A stretch of 64,000 nt of DNA from Clytia hemisphaerica (Eukaryota > Cnidaria > Hydrozoa > Leptothecata > Clytiidae). The stretch covers positions 1-64,000 of the forward strand of contig CACVBU010000782.1 in assembly GCA_902728285.1 (NCBI GenBank), written 5' to 3'. This document shows positions 11,164 to 21,805 of this stretch, in pieces. The position numbers and the translations under genes are program-made. The notes under the pieces are model-generated. The model worked only from the letters and a program-made list of their open reading frames with translations, did not search any database and was not told the origin of the DNA. Numbering within the stretch: the stretch's first letter is position 1; each line of letters opens with the position of its first letter.

Positions 11164-12480
11164 AATAACTTACGAAACACGCTCGATTGATCGTTTTTTG
11201 AATCGATGTTTTCATCAGTTATAGTTTTCGTGGTGAGAGGGGCTAAAATGTAAAGCAAAATCATCATAAGCATTGAAAGTCAATAACGTCAACTACAATT
11301 TCAGTTCAAATTGATTTTAATTTCTGCTGACGCCATCAAAATTTCGAAAAAAATCTTTAATTTCGAGTGGGGATGAAATAAGTCAATTTCCCAGTGGGGC
11401 TAAAATTCCAGGGTATTTTCAGAGAATGACTCTGATGATGAACTTTTTCGTAACATTGATCTTACTTCCAGCAGTGATATATCTCTAGTCGTCTGCTTCC
11501 GACATTATTTCAAAACTGTTAAATAAACAGCTTGACCATAAACATTACTAACAAAAATTTATATTTTACTAACAAAAATTAATATTGTATATACAATATT
11601 TAATGAAAATTGTTTTGTTATAAACTTTCTTCATTTATTTGGATGCTAATTTGAAATTGTTTGAATTTATTTATTGAATTTAATTAATTTGAATTTTGAT
11701 GTTTGAGTGAGGCATTATTGTTTTTTATGGTCTTTCTGCTCGACTTAAGCTGTACATTAAATCCTTTGCATTTTGTCATGCAATACAAGACAAGTGCTTA
11801 AAAATTAACTTACTATGGATCGGTTGGTTATCAATTGTTTACGAGTATTATGTTGAATGAAATTTTGTTTATATTTATTCTGTTTTTCAAAAATTATCAG
11901 TGTAAAAGATATATATGGTGAAGATCAGAGATCTGACCTCAAGGAGATAAAGTGTTGAAAGTACTAAATAAAATAAAGATGAAACATAAAAAGGGACTAA
12001 TATTTTTATAATTATACGTTTTTTCCCATTGTTTTTGAATTTTTCTAAATATATAAATCAAACCAATCAAACATTCTGTCAAGAAATGAGAATTTTATGC
12101 GAAAAAGAACCAACAAACCGATATACATAAAGTTTAAAAAGCCAAGCAGAAAAACAAAACAGCAATCACATAAACACAAACACCAAAAACCACTCAAACA
12201 CCCAATCAATGCAATCTGCAGTCCCCGACTTGCGACAGGTGCAGCGGCTTTAAAATGTTTTAAGGACGTTCAACACTCAGCCTCCCCCAGATATATATTC
12301 CATGATTTTACACTGTTTAACTCAGTAAATTTCTAATAACTATCGCAATTCTTTTAAGCTAATTTTTCCCTTTTCCTTTTTCAATTTTAGAACTTGTCAC
12401 ATCGAAAGTTTGTTGCTGCATTTCTACCTATCACTTTTAAAACCTTTGAAATAATGCGAATCCCGAGACCGTGTAACTAA
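11164..12480. other. No gene seen; AT-rich
   Basis: Very AT-rich (for example 11560-11720, with two ACTAACAAAAATT(t/a)ATATT copies). The 79-codon lysine-rich plus reading at 12097-12336 shows no family resemblance. Confidence 0.4.
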
Positions 12481-12512
12481 TAGTATATATTTCGTATAAA
12501 TTTAATAAAATT

Positions 12513-12882
12513 CAAAATGAGCTGTTAGATGAGCTTGACCCCCTCAATGAAGAGGCCAAAGATCTACTCGACTCGGGCTCCAGGAAAAGGCTTGGTTCTG
12601 TGATTGATGACATGTCAGAGACAATCAAAAAGCGAAGAAAGGTCTTGATTCTTGCTGATCGTTCTCCTGGTGGTTTGGATACAGTATGTGAATACCTGAC
12701 GGATGAATGGGCCAGTGATTCGGATGATGACAAAAAGAGCGTCAAGCTGAGTTGAAATGGTAATTTTCATGGAAGGATATGAGGAGAGGAAGGCAAAGCG
12801 AGATGAGGCATTAATGAAGAGAAAAGAAACATTACATGACGCAAGTACGGCAATGATGGATAAATTAATTGACAAGTTATAA
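12513..12882 (+). pseudogene. Fragment of an uncharacterised acidic/basic protein family
   Basis: The plus reading NELLDELDPLNEEAKDLL continues to VIDDMSETIKKRRKVLILAD, then GGLDTVCEYLTDEWASDSDD, and stops at 12753-12755. A shifted frame continues MEGYEERKAKRDEALMKRK to TAA at 12880-12882. The pattern (K)xRxKxIxLADRSxxGxxTVxEYLxDExASDxDD is one I recall from invertebrate proteins linked to repetitive DNA. No catalytic motif, function unknown. No ATG opens the reading and an in-frame stop lies just upstream, so it is a fragment or an exon. Confidence 0.4.
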
Positions 12883-12903
12883 CTTTTTTTGAGTAGCATT
12901 ATT

Positions 12904-13083
12904 TAACCGTCAATAGGGGTTTTCATAACAGGAATTTCATTTTCAAATTGTCCGTGGCTTTTCAGTTAATTAACCTTCTCGGATGAGTGAGAAGCTGCAA
13001 TTTTTCAATGATTCTGATCTACAATTTGTGAAGTTAAGATGTAAACAATTCATAACTAGAAAATTCTCCCCTATTGACGGTAA
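12904..13083. repeat. Short inverted repeat (CCGTCAATAGGGG), about 180 bp
   Basis: TAACCGTCAATAGGGG at 12904-12919 and its complement CCCCTATTGACGGTAA at about 13068-13083. It is the size of a small MITE, but I cannot fix a target duplication. It sits directly after the fragment at 12513-12882. Confidence 0.5.
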
Positions 13084-13085
13084 CT

Positions 13086-13753
13086 TTTCTTTTCTCTTCA
13101 TTTTTGCCTTTTCTAACTTTTCTTCCATGAAAAAATCAATTTTCGAAATGCAAAGTCTTTTAACCTCAAAAGCGTACAACTTTTTATGGTTAATGTTCTC
13201 CTTTCGGTTTTTGGTTTAGTATTTTGTTTGTTTGGTTCGGTAGGATGACTGTTGTTGTTCTATTGCAGTGCTAGGTGTTGAATGTGATCTCATTGGTCAC
13301 CTTCGATTTAAATTTCTCCTCTACACGTTCTTTCACCATGAAGGCTATGCTTAAAAATATAGCTCTATGTCAAGTTTCTTAATATTTGCAAGTAGTCTTG
13401 CTTAAAAACTTAACCTAAAGTTTTCATGTATTTTAAAAATGCCTTATTAATTGTTCTGTGTTCTACACTTTTGTGTTTTTAATGAGGCAGTACATAACTT
13501 GATGGTTGCAGGGGCGGTTGAGTATTCAAGGAAAAAAATTTCTAGTTCATTAAAAAGGAGAGATGTGGTATCAATAGAGAATAAGCTTAAATAGTTTTTT
13601 CAAAAAATTTTCAAAATTTACTGCATTATGATATTGTTACAACATGATTATAAACTTATTTATTCAAGTTTTATTTATATATTTATTTTAATTTGTTGAA
13701 GCAATGCTTTCATCCATCAAAAGAGTGCTTAACCAACCGAAGTTAGAAGCGTT
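13086..13753. other. No gene seen
   Basis: Overlapping readings on both strands at 12970-13220 show no family resemblance. The rest is AT-rich unique-looking sequence. Confidence 0.4.
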
Positions 13754-14262
13754 ATATCGAAGTTAAAGTAATGAAAATTATTTTTTCAATACTGGCAGTT
13801 TCATGTTTTTACAAACAATCCTCAGTTGAAAATATTTCTTTTAAAAAACTAGAGTTCCGTTGCTCTTACAAAAAATAACATTGCAGGGTCTTCGTCAAAA
13901 ATTGACGTCATTTTAGTCCTTGGTGTCGTGAACTTTTAAAGTGAACTTGTTGACGTGACGGCATTTTGAAATCAGTTCATTCCTGGAATTCAAAAGCTTG
14001 TCCGGGTTCGGAAATGTAGCGATTTCAAGTTTCTCCGCGAGACAAAGTGAGCATTTCAGCGACGAACGGTTGAACGGTGGGCACTGTCGGATGGTTTTCC
14101 ATGCGATTTTTGGCGATAGGTTTTTTCGTTTTAACCTCCAAACTTCTTTTGACAATTCCGTCTCTTTTTCGTAGCGGTGACAACCACCACTGAGGATTGT
14201 TTGTAAAAAACATGAAACTGCCAGTATTGAAAAAATAAATTGCATTACTTTAACTACGATAT
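13754..14262 (-). mobile_element. Penelope-like fragment between 72-bp inverted repeats
   Basis: 13754-13825 and 14190-14262 are inverted copies of about 72 bp with few differences. They share CTGAGGATTGTTTGTAAAAA and AACTGCCAGTATTGAAAAAA. They bracket a GIY-YIG endonuclease end on the minus strand. Penelope-like elements can carry their terminal repeats in inverted orientation and are often 5'-truncated, which fits. No reverse transcriptase is left inside. Confidence 0.55.
13913..14185 (-). pseudogene. GIY-YIG endonuclease C-terminus (Penelope-like)
   Basis: The minus reading contains ETELSKEVWRLKRKNL, then PKIAWKTIRQCPPFN, then LKCSLCLAEKLEIA, then LLNSRNELISKCRHVNKF and a stop. I know this from the end of Penelope-like retroelement proteins: the T-x-L-S-x-x-(I/V)-W helix of GIY-YIG nucleases, then CxLCLxEK and LLNxRxELxxxCRHxxKF. 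The nuclease active-site half (GIY/YIG, Arg) is missing. Residues N-terminal to about 14185 come from the flanking inverted repeat. Confidence 0.65.
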
Positions 14263-14424
14263 ATTTATTTTATGTATATAATGAATGATGTCCACTGTAA
14301 ATTTCAACTATAATTCAGAATATTTGTAATAATTATATTATTAATGCACATAATATATTGTCAAATATTTAACAAAATTTGGTATCATGAAACTTATTTT
14401 TTATTTTAATTTGAAAATATTATC

Positions 14425-14505
14425 AAAATGTTAAAAGTATTTAATTATTATTAAAATGTTAAAAGTATTTAATTATTATTAAAATGTTAAAAGTATTTAA
14501 TTATT
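14425..14505. repeat. 28-bp tandem repeat, three copies
   Basis: The unit AAAATGTTAAAAGTATTTAA plus TTATTATT is repeated three times almost perfectly. Confidence 0.85.
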
Positions 14506-14841
14506 AAAATGATAGAATTTCAATAAATTTTTTATCATCAATGATGAAGTTCAAAGTTAATCAAAACAACGCTCACTACTTTATTTTGAATTCCTCCTTT
14601 GGCAAAAGAGATTTTTAAAGTTTAGTTGGACAGAAATATGCGAAAATCAAAAATATTTGGTAGACCTCTCGAACTGTGCTTGCCTGGTTATTACAACACC
14701 CCCACGTAACATAATACGTAACAAAGAAAAATCTTTGAAAAGGAATAGAAAAAGAGTTTCTCTTCTATTAAAAATTATGTAGCATTTTTCTATCTCTTAA
14801 CATTCCATTGCTCAACCATTCAAAAAACTGACAAAACAACT

Positions 14842-15750
14842 TTACCTAGAGGACCTCTTTTTTCTGTTTTCCAATTTTTTAACAATTTCGTTCCTTTTTC
14901 TTTTAGCAGACTTCTTATCTGAACCGTATGTAACCAAGCATGGTTTAATGTCCTCGATCTTTCTCTTACGATTTCTCCTCACCTCCAAAGCCTTATCAGG
15001 GGGCCGAGTTCCTCGAATGTTTCAATGTCATCGTCGCTATCGTCGGCATCAGTGAATAGCCTTTCCTCCTCTAGCAAAAAAAAAATATGCAAAATGCATG
15101 CTACCATCGTGAGCTTGCAAATTTCTTCAGGATCAGTGATCTGAATTTTTCTGTCATTCGTCGAAATCTTCCTTTCATAACACCAAAGGCCCTCTCAATG
15201 ACATTACAAGTAGATGCATGAACGAAATTGAAATTAGATTCAGATGAACGAGTACCAAGCTCGAGTCCTTTAAAGGGGGTTATCAAAAATGTTTCCAGGC
15301 CATAAGCAGCGTCGCCGATCAAAAAACTATCTTTCGGTAACATCTTAATGGGTTTATTCATGATATCTTTGTAAATAGGACTATTTACAAAAATCCTAGC
15401 ATCATGGACTGCCCCCTGGAAACCCAATAAAGCAGTTTGTGAACTTCAATTTGTGGTCACAAACAGCCTGGAGGACAATAAACGGAAAGTCCTTTCTATT
15501 GATGTAACTTTTGGTTTCCTCCCCTTGGCCCATTATGGGGATATGGCTCCCATCAATTGCATCAAGTGGTGCCGCTGGAAAAAGATTTGTCGAAGAAATC
15601 ACTCGTTTGATCAATCTCTGGAATGACTTGACTCCACTATCAAACGTTGGGCTGAAAGCCCTGTCCGTGCTACCAAATCGTGTGCTTCAAAACCTTCAAA
15701 ATCTTAGAAGTCGAGACATCATGTCAGACATCTGGAGAGACGATTGATTC
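14842..15750 (-). pseudogene. PIF/Harbinger transposase, frameshifted
   Basis: The minus strand reads, in order: STDRAFSPTFDSGVKSF and LIKRVISSTNLFPAA, then DAIDGSHIPI (first Asp), YINRKDFPFIVLQAVCDHK, GFPG with a frame change at about 15402-15427, AVHDARIFVNSP, then FLIGDAAYGLETFLITPFK (second Asp), NVIERAFGVMKGRFR (Glu). A second frame change near 15135 leads to DPEEICKLTMVACILH and an acidic/basic tail ending at TAA 14842-14844. The D-D-E triad and spacing match DDE_Tnp_4 Harbinger transposases. Two frame changes, and stops upstream of about 15700, make it dead. I did not find its terminal repeats or the partner Myb-like ORF. Confidence 0.8.
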
Positions 15751-16286
15751 TTTGGAAGGCAGGTGATTTCGACTCATTTATCCGAGAATGTCTAGTTCTC
15801 AAATCTTTTCAGCAGTAGTTTAAAAACAAATAACAATATGAAAATTTGACTTTTTAAATCAAGTTACCGTCCCCTCTTTTGAGTTTTCAATGTTAACTCC
15901 CTTCAGTGTTCAATGTAAATAGAAATAAAGTGAAAACGAAGGTTTTTTCAGAAACAAATTTTGAGTAGTTACACTTTCTTTGCTTGGGTGGTTCTTTGTG
16001 GCACTTGTTTTTTTTTTTGCCCCCGCAGGAGAGCGACGAGGAGGCACTTATAGCTTCACGAGTAGATATTGGACTGGAATCTCGAATTTATGCGACTTTC
16101 TTGACACTTCTGTTCCGTACTGGACCTCTTCCGTAATTACTCGGTTTTTGTCCAGGACGGTAGTCGATAGCCTGGTAATTATTTTTTATGCCACGCGCCG
16201 CAGGCATTTTACTTGTTTTTGCGACCGGATTCTTTTTATCTGCCTATGTAGAATTTGTCCAATTGCTCAGGATGTAGGAAAAGTGT
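15751..16286. other. No gene seen
   Basis: The plus reading at 15980-16288 shows no resemblance and is probably chance. This stretch could hold the eroded 5' side of the Helitron fragment that becomes recognisable at about 16287. Confidence 0.35.
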
Positions 16287-16373
16287 AGGTGTGTGGAAGA
16301 TAGTTGTTTTCCAATTGTTCCTATTGTAGAAATTTCATCAGAAGATAACATTCAGAATCGAAGTAACGAAAGT

Positions 16374-17811
16374 CATGCAGGCATGTTCCGTTCAATCAAT
16401 TTTTGACGACATTTCTGGTCAAAAAATTGAATTTCGATGGTAATTTTCAATTTTCAATTTTCGAGTCAAAAAATTGAAAATTGAATTTTGATTGAAAGTT
16501 TCAATTTTATTTTTATTTCTGCCAGAAATGAACTGAAATTTCCAGTATCATCTTTGATTTTCTAATAGAAACTTTTTGTATTGAAAATTGAAAATAATAT
16601 TTTCAAATACTGAAATTTTGTCGTGAAGAATTGAATTTGACAAAACCAAACCAATTTGTAAAAAAAACGTCTCGGATGAAAAAATTGAAAGTTGAAAATG
16701 ATTTACAAAACCAGTTACAAAAGAAGACAAAGGAAACAATAGTTTTATTCAGTCTCTTCTTTGTTAGTCTAATTTTTCTCTTAATGTATCGATTACACAC
16801 GCGTTTACTTCATTAAGAGCTGAAATGGAAGTGGCGAGAGTAAATAAGCACATCCAGACTCAGCCGAATTATAGGTGTTCTAATAAAAAAAAAATCGGCT
16901 AAAGTCAGTACCTTTTTAAAATCTGAAATCTGAGGCTCACAATTTTCTTAATCCGGGGGGGGGGTACTACCCTTGTCGACCGACGGGGGTGCTCCGCTGG
17001 ACCCTACGTGGGACTCGAAATTTGCGAAAAAAGTGACCCTGAACGGGACTAAAATTCCAAAATTTTCTACTTTTTCCCCAAATTTTCCAAAAATAGGCAC
17101 CCTACGAGGGACTGATTTTTCTATTTTGGTGTTTTTGCGGCCCTACCTGAGACTCGTGGAGGTTAAAAAAGGTATCCTAACCAGCGGAGCATCCCAGTAA
17201 CCCACCTTGCCCTAGTACCCCCCCCCGGGTTTCTTATATGTTCTTAGATTTAGGCCAATTTCCAGCCTTCTTTTGAAATTGTTCTTATAAAGAAAGAGTG
17301 TAGTCAAATATAAAAGGCCAGACAAAGACCAAAGAGTATCCGAAGAGTTAAATATTACGTAAAGGAAATTGCTCCAGCGTGAAATTTATGCCATAATGTA
17401 TTCATAGAACCCAAAACTAAATTAAGCTGCAAAAGACCTGGAAACTAGACAGCAACAAATAACAATAAAACCGATGAAACACTACTTTTGAGCATCTGTT
17501 TTCGTGGAAAAGCAAGCGTGATAAAAAATTGGTTTGGTTTTGTCAATTTCAATTTCTTACGAAACAATTTTCAGTATTTGAAAATATTATTTTCAATTAT
17601 CAATGCAAGAAGTTTATATTAGAAAATCAAAGATGATACTGGAAATTTCAGTTCATTTCTGGCAATAAACAAAACGAAAATTGAAACTAGCAGTCAAAAT
17701 TCAATTTTCAATTTTTTAACTCGAAAATTGAAAATTGAATATTGCCATCGAAATTCAATTTCTTGACCAAAAATGTCGTCAAAAATTGAATGAACGAAAC
17801 ATGCACACACG
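16374..17811. mobile_element. Long-TIR (about 270 bp) element
   Basis: 16374-16660 and 17525-17811 are inverted copies of about 270 bp rich in AAAATTGAAAATTGAA, with outer tips of the form CATGC...GCATGTTCCGTTCA. The 6-bp GAAAGT (16368-16373 and 17812-17817) duplicates host sequence of the surrounding element. The minus readings at 16548-16800 are shadows of the repeat. The interior holds the 16952-17229 element. Superfamily unclear: the duplication may originally have been longer. Confidence 0.7.
16952..17229. mobile_element. G-tract hAT-like element (copy 1)
   Basis: The ends TCCGGGGGGGGGGTACTA and TAGTACCCCCCCCCGGG are inverted. The flanks TTTCTTAA (16944-16951) and TTTCTTAT (17230-17237) agree in 7 of 8. 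The interior has four spaced units of the form ACCCTACGNGGGACT. Innermost of the nest. Confidence 0.7.
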
Positions 17812-18002
17812 GAAAGTGCCAAATGAATTTCAAATTTTGAAATTTGAAAAGAAGTAAAAATTTTCAAATTTCAAAATTTGAAAAATGAAAAATACAAAAA
17901 AATTTTGATTTTCAAATTTTGAAATTAAAAAAATAGGTTATACCCCAATCGACGTAATAAAAGTGCCAAAAGAGGTTTTTAAATTTTAAGTATGAATAAA
18001 TT

Positions 18003-18305
18003 GGGCTATTCCATTTTTAAACTGTACAGGGGTATTGACGAAATTTTCAAGGGGGGTCTAAGCCTTGATTTTCCAAGGGGTTTTTGTTCCTTTTTCAGCT
18101 TTTCCAAGGGGGTTATTCAAGGTTTATAGGGGGTTTTCCCCTCATAAACTGACATCAGTTGTTTTCCAGCCCTTTTTCACAAAATTTAGTTTTCCAGAGG
18201 GTTTGTATCCCAATTTCCAGGGGATAATTTGCTATTCAATATTTCCAGGGGGCTAGTGAAAAAAGTTCGTCAATACCCCTGTATAATTTTTTTAGAATAG
18301 CCCAT
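18003..18305. mobile_element. MITE with TIR TGGGCTATTC...ACAGGGGTATTGACGAA
   Basis: Left TGGGCTATTCC with TACAGGGGTATTGACGAA (18003-18045), right inverse TTCGTCAATACCCCTGTA with GAATAGCCCA (about 18267-18305). The interior is a string of TTTCCAAGGGGG-like blocks. A second, truncated copy lies at 25257-25395 in the other orientation. Target duplication not resolved. Confidence 0.6.
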
Positions 18306-19198
18306 TAGAAGGTTAGCAATCTGTGTTGACGTCAACAGGAGGTACACTAAAAGTGCAATAGTCACCTAAAGCCCTGCAATTCGAGTGATTCTATCTTTGA
18401 GAGAATTGATTGGTTGATTAACGTCACGTGACCCGTCAATAGACTTTTTGTTCCTAGTATACAGAAGTGTGATTTGCACACACTGTAACATCATAATTTG
18501 ACCTTAAGAACGTTTAGGTAATCAACTTTACCATATAAGGCAAAGAAACCACGTTATGGGGGTTTAGAACGATGTTTACTTTCGACTAATATAGCCTAAT
18601 ATCTGAGACAATAGGCAAAAAACAGGTGGATATTTTGTCCCTTCAATTTCACGAATATGTTTTTTCAAAGATAATTCTATTAGTTTGCTTCTTAAATTTT
18701 AGATAAATGAAAAAAGTGTGACAAATATAATTTTTTAAATTTAAACCTTTAGTTGGCACTTTTATTACAACGAGCTTTGTCCAATTTTAAGCAATACTAA
18801 AAATTTTCCATTTTTCATTTTTCAAATTTTGAAATTTGAAAATTTTTACTTCATTTTAAATTTCAAAATTTGAAAATCATTTGGCACTTTCGTTACTTCG
18901 ATTATTCAGAAAGAAAGGATGCACATACCTTTGAAACTTGCATGGTCGATAACTATTCATAAATCTCAAGGTCTTGCATTAGATAAAGTTGTAGTAGATT
19001 TAGGAAAGAAAGAAAGTATGAATGGGTGGACATGAAATATCTTGCATTATAACGTGTTAAAAAGCTAAATGATATGATTATATTGAATCGTTTCCATTTG
19101 AAAGAATAATAAAATTGGATGAGGGTAAAAGATTTAAGTATATAATACTTGAGGAAGGAAGATTAGAAAAATTGGCAGAAGAAAGTATTAGAATGTAA

Positions 19199-19700
19199 AT
19201 AAAAATGTGAATTTATAATAAGTTGTTTGGAGTTAGAATTAGCTCAAAAAGGCCCTAAATCTTGAAAATATATTATGTGGCTGGAATTCGACCTAGCGGT
19301 TTCTTACTCTCAACTTCATTTCAGCTAAAATAAGAATGCGAATCTGGACTTTTCTCAACTTCAGTTGAGCAAGAATCTGACCATGTCTGTATCCTTTTAA
19401 TGGTGTGCAACTTTGGTCCAAATTTCATGTTTTTACCATAAGCCAAACTGAAGTTATTCAAAAAACAAGTTTTGCTGACGTCAGCATTTTTTGGTTTTTG
19501 CCTAATATCTTTTTTTGGGTGAAAAAATTAATTATGGCACAGCAATTCCAGTGATTTACACTCAAATACGCTTCTTTCGATGTATGAAGTGATATGCTAT
19601 GACAAGTGGAAACGGTGATAAAAATTTAAGCTAAGTTTGAAAAATCTGGACAGGCCTTAATTTGCCTGAGTGTTATCAAATGCATTAACAAATTGAACAA
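19199..19700. other. No gene seen
   Basis: AT-rich, no recognised coding. Contains the palindrome GCTGACGTCAGC near 19475. Confidence 0.4.
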
Positions 19701-19939
19701 GCGAGGTTCTTTTAGATCTATGGCCACATTTGACTTTTCAACCCTTTATACCACATGAAAGTTTACTTAATGTGTTGAACACTATTTCTGATTTTTGTTT
19801 TCAAGGAGGTGCTAATGATGTGATTTCTGTTTCTGGTACTAGTGCGAGATGGGTGACAAAGAAAAGTAATGCCGGTGTAAAGTTTTCAAAAGATCTTTTC
19901 AAGGAGGCCCTCTCATATCTTATGGGGAATTGTTTTTAA
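19701..19939 (+). pseudogene. Reverse transcriptase fragment (palm motif A region)
   Basis: The frame reads SMATFDFSTLYTT, then after a one-frame break IPHESLLNVLNTISDFCF, GGANDVISVSGTSARWV and FSKDLFKEALSYLMGNCFF. The (x)DFSTLYTxIPH block with a DFCFxGG follow-up is the first catalytic-Asp region of reverse transcriptases in a group of invertebrate retroelements, probably Penelope-like. The catalytic Asp of DFSTLY is present. The YxDD region is absent. Confidence 0.6.
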
Positions 19940-20414
19940 TAAGTGTGCTTTCGCGGCCAAATGAACTTCTCTGTTTCTTTTCTCTGCTTTGTATTTCCAC
20001 TCTCCTTCGCTTTCGCAACAAGACCAGTTTTCTAAATTTCTCCTTTCTCGATTTCAGTTTTCTCTTCCTAGACACCCTCCACCTTTGTTGATTTAACCTT
20101 CTCGATACTCCATTGTTGCCGTTTTTTATTTCCAAGAAAGAAAAATAATCTCACACGTCCTTCGACTATCGACAATCAACCATTTACATTTTGCTGGCAG
20201 GCTGGCAACTTGGCAGGAATTGACTTTAATTTTATCTATGCTGTTTAACGTTGGTTGGTTGAGACAAAAGTACTAATGATCTTGCTTTATATATGTTTGG
20301 ACACGGCCTGCATGGGTTTATGGTTTGTGTGTTTTTTATGCTTCTTTATCCATCAACATTGTTGGGGCTATCCATTTTAAAACCATACAGGACAAACCTT
20401 TCAAAGAAGATTAC
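19940..20414. other. No gene seen
   Basis: Short overlapping readings without resemblance. Nothing structural noticed. Confidence 0.35.
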
Positions 20415-20422
20415 AGCTTTCC

Positions 20423-21107
20423 CCCGAGGGGGGGTACTAGGGTTGGCAGATGAGGGGTATGTCCGGACGAGACCTCCAAAAACCGACCCTTAGAGAGACT
20501 GATTTTTGCTGAAAAAGTGACCCTTAGAGAAACTTTTTTGAAAAATTTTCTTTGAAATTTGAAAAATTTCCTACCCTTAGAAAGACTATTGTGAAATTTT
20601 CTTCGAAATTCGAAAAATTCCTTACCCTTAGAGAGACTTTTTTTTCGCTCTAAATTTCACTCACAATTTTTTCACTCTAAGGCGAGGCCAATTTAATTTG
20701 TTGTTTTACGGGCCAAGTTAACCTGAAAAGAGGGTCGGTCGGTCGGCGAAAAAAATAAAAAAAAGTAGAATTTAAACTATAACATCTCCTAAAAAGGCAG
20801 CAAAAACTACTACAACTCGACGAAAATGCGAAATTGAAAATAAAAAAACACAAAGAGGTCGAATTCATGGATAAAATGAAAGATTGAACATAAAATCATC
20901 AAAATCTTGGAAAAAATACCGAAATTTTGAAAATTAGGCATTCTTTAAAGCTTTGGAAATCTTGAATTTTCCGAACCTTACAGAGACTGATTTGAAATAT
21001 TGTGATTTTTGCAACCCTTAGAGAGACTTTCAATGGTGAAAAAACCAATCCTTGCCGTCCGCCCATACCCAGCACCCATTTTTGCTTGAGTACCCCCCCC
21101 CCCCCGG
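20423..21107. mobile_element. G-tract hAT-like element (copy 2)
   Basis: Ends CCCGAGGGGGGGTACTAGGG and (inverse) GAGTACCCCCCCCCCCCCGG. The perfect 8-bp duplication AGCTTTCC lies at 20415-20422 and 21108-21115. The interior repeats a unit of the form ACCCTTAGAGAGACTTTT about seven times, with AAATTT spacers. It is interrupted by the GGTCGG-containing piece at about 20681-20760. Confidence 0.85.
20681..20885 (+). repeat. Partial copy of the 37631-38263 element family
   Basis: AGGCGAGGCCAATTTAATTT, then TTGTTTTACGGGCC and AGAGGGTCGGTCGGTCGGCG. The same blocks appear, inverted, at 38162-38263. No right end recognised, so it is a fragment inside the G-tract element. Confidence 0.55.
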
Positions 21108-21299
21108 AGCTTTCCTTATAAACTGACATCAATAGTCGTTTGGGGAACGCAACATTTTTGCTTGAATAAGTATATAATTACTCCACAACAGTTAGCTACC
21201 TAGAGACAAGATTATTTATTGGCTGACTGAGGGCATATTATTTAAATGTGGAGTAATTTACTATTCAATAGATCATTACCTTCACCTAAACAACTACAC

Positions 21300-21805
21300 C
21301 GGATGTAATTAATAGAACAGTTCGATTACCGAACTAAACAGTCGAACTTAATCTAACAACAAAACTTCGATTAAATTTGTTAATCGAACTTTTCAAAAGT
21401 CGCTAAAATTGTGAGTATTCGATCAAGTACGACAAAACTACGCTCGACAGAGTTCGACAACAAGAAATGTTTGACGAATTCGGCAAAAACTCTGTACGAT
21501 AAAGTTCATAAAAAATGCTCGACAATATTCGATAGTAGCTACATCAAATCGACAAAAGTTTCTTTCGACAACAGACAGCTTTGATTAAAATTCTGTTTAA
21601 GTTCGATTAGTTCTTATCAAGATTTTTTTTTTTTAAGTTCAATTACTTTCGATTTCAGTAGTTATCAAACTTTACATTTTAAGAAATTTGTGAGTATTCG
21701 ATTATAGTTCGACAACCAAACTTAGTCCAACATTAATCGTCCAACAAAGTTCGATCAAGTTTGATAAAGTTGGATTAAAAATACCATTCGATTGGTTCAA
21801 TTAAT
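21300..21805. repeat. TTCGA/TCGAA-rich degenerate repeat block
   Basis: Dozens of GTTCGA(C/T)AA-type motifs spaced irregularly. The outer ends GATGTAATTAATAGAAC and its rough inverse GTTCAATTAATCACGTC suggest an old inverted-repeat element. No coding. Confidence 0.4.

Larger units (their letters stand above)
16357..18902. mobile_element. hAT-like element with TIR ATCGAAGTAACGAAAGTGCC
   Basis: The left end ATCGAAGTAACGAAAGT (16357) is interrupted at 16373 and resumes at 17812 as GAAAGTGCCAAATGAATTTC. The right end is the inverse (about 18757-18902). The flanks CATTCAGA (16349-16356) and TATTCAGA (18903-18910) form an 8-bp duplication with one mismatch. Excision restores the helicase reading. 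The arms consist of CAAATTTTGAAATTTG palindromes. No transposase, so non-autonomous. Confidence 0.75.
16287..19198 (+). pseudogene. Helitron/PIF1-type helicase C-terminus, split by an insertion
   Basis: 16302-16356 reads CFPIVPIVEISSEDNIQ. At 18911 the same frame resumes KERMHIPLKLAWSITIHKSQ, then GLALDKVVVDLGKKE, the late helicase motifs (SxTIHKxQGxxLD) of PIF1-like Helitron helicases. Removing 16357-18910 joins the frame exactly. Beyond 19020 it decays, but a shifted frame reads IESFPFERIIKLDEGKRF and ends EKLAEESIRM-stop at 19198, a typical C-terminal tail. The usual YVALSR part is destroyed. This is a different truncated copy from the minus-strand Helitron at 32-35 kb. Confidence 0.75.

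Noticed and set aside
12970..13219. Overlapping plus and minus readings
   Set aside because: Mutual shadows in AT-rich DNA, partly over an inverted repeat.
16548..16816. Three overlapping readings, one with a membrane-like stretch
   Set aside because: They sit in the AT-rich inverted arm of the long-TIR element and at its inner edge.
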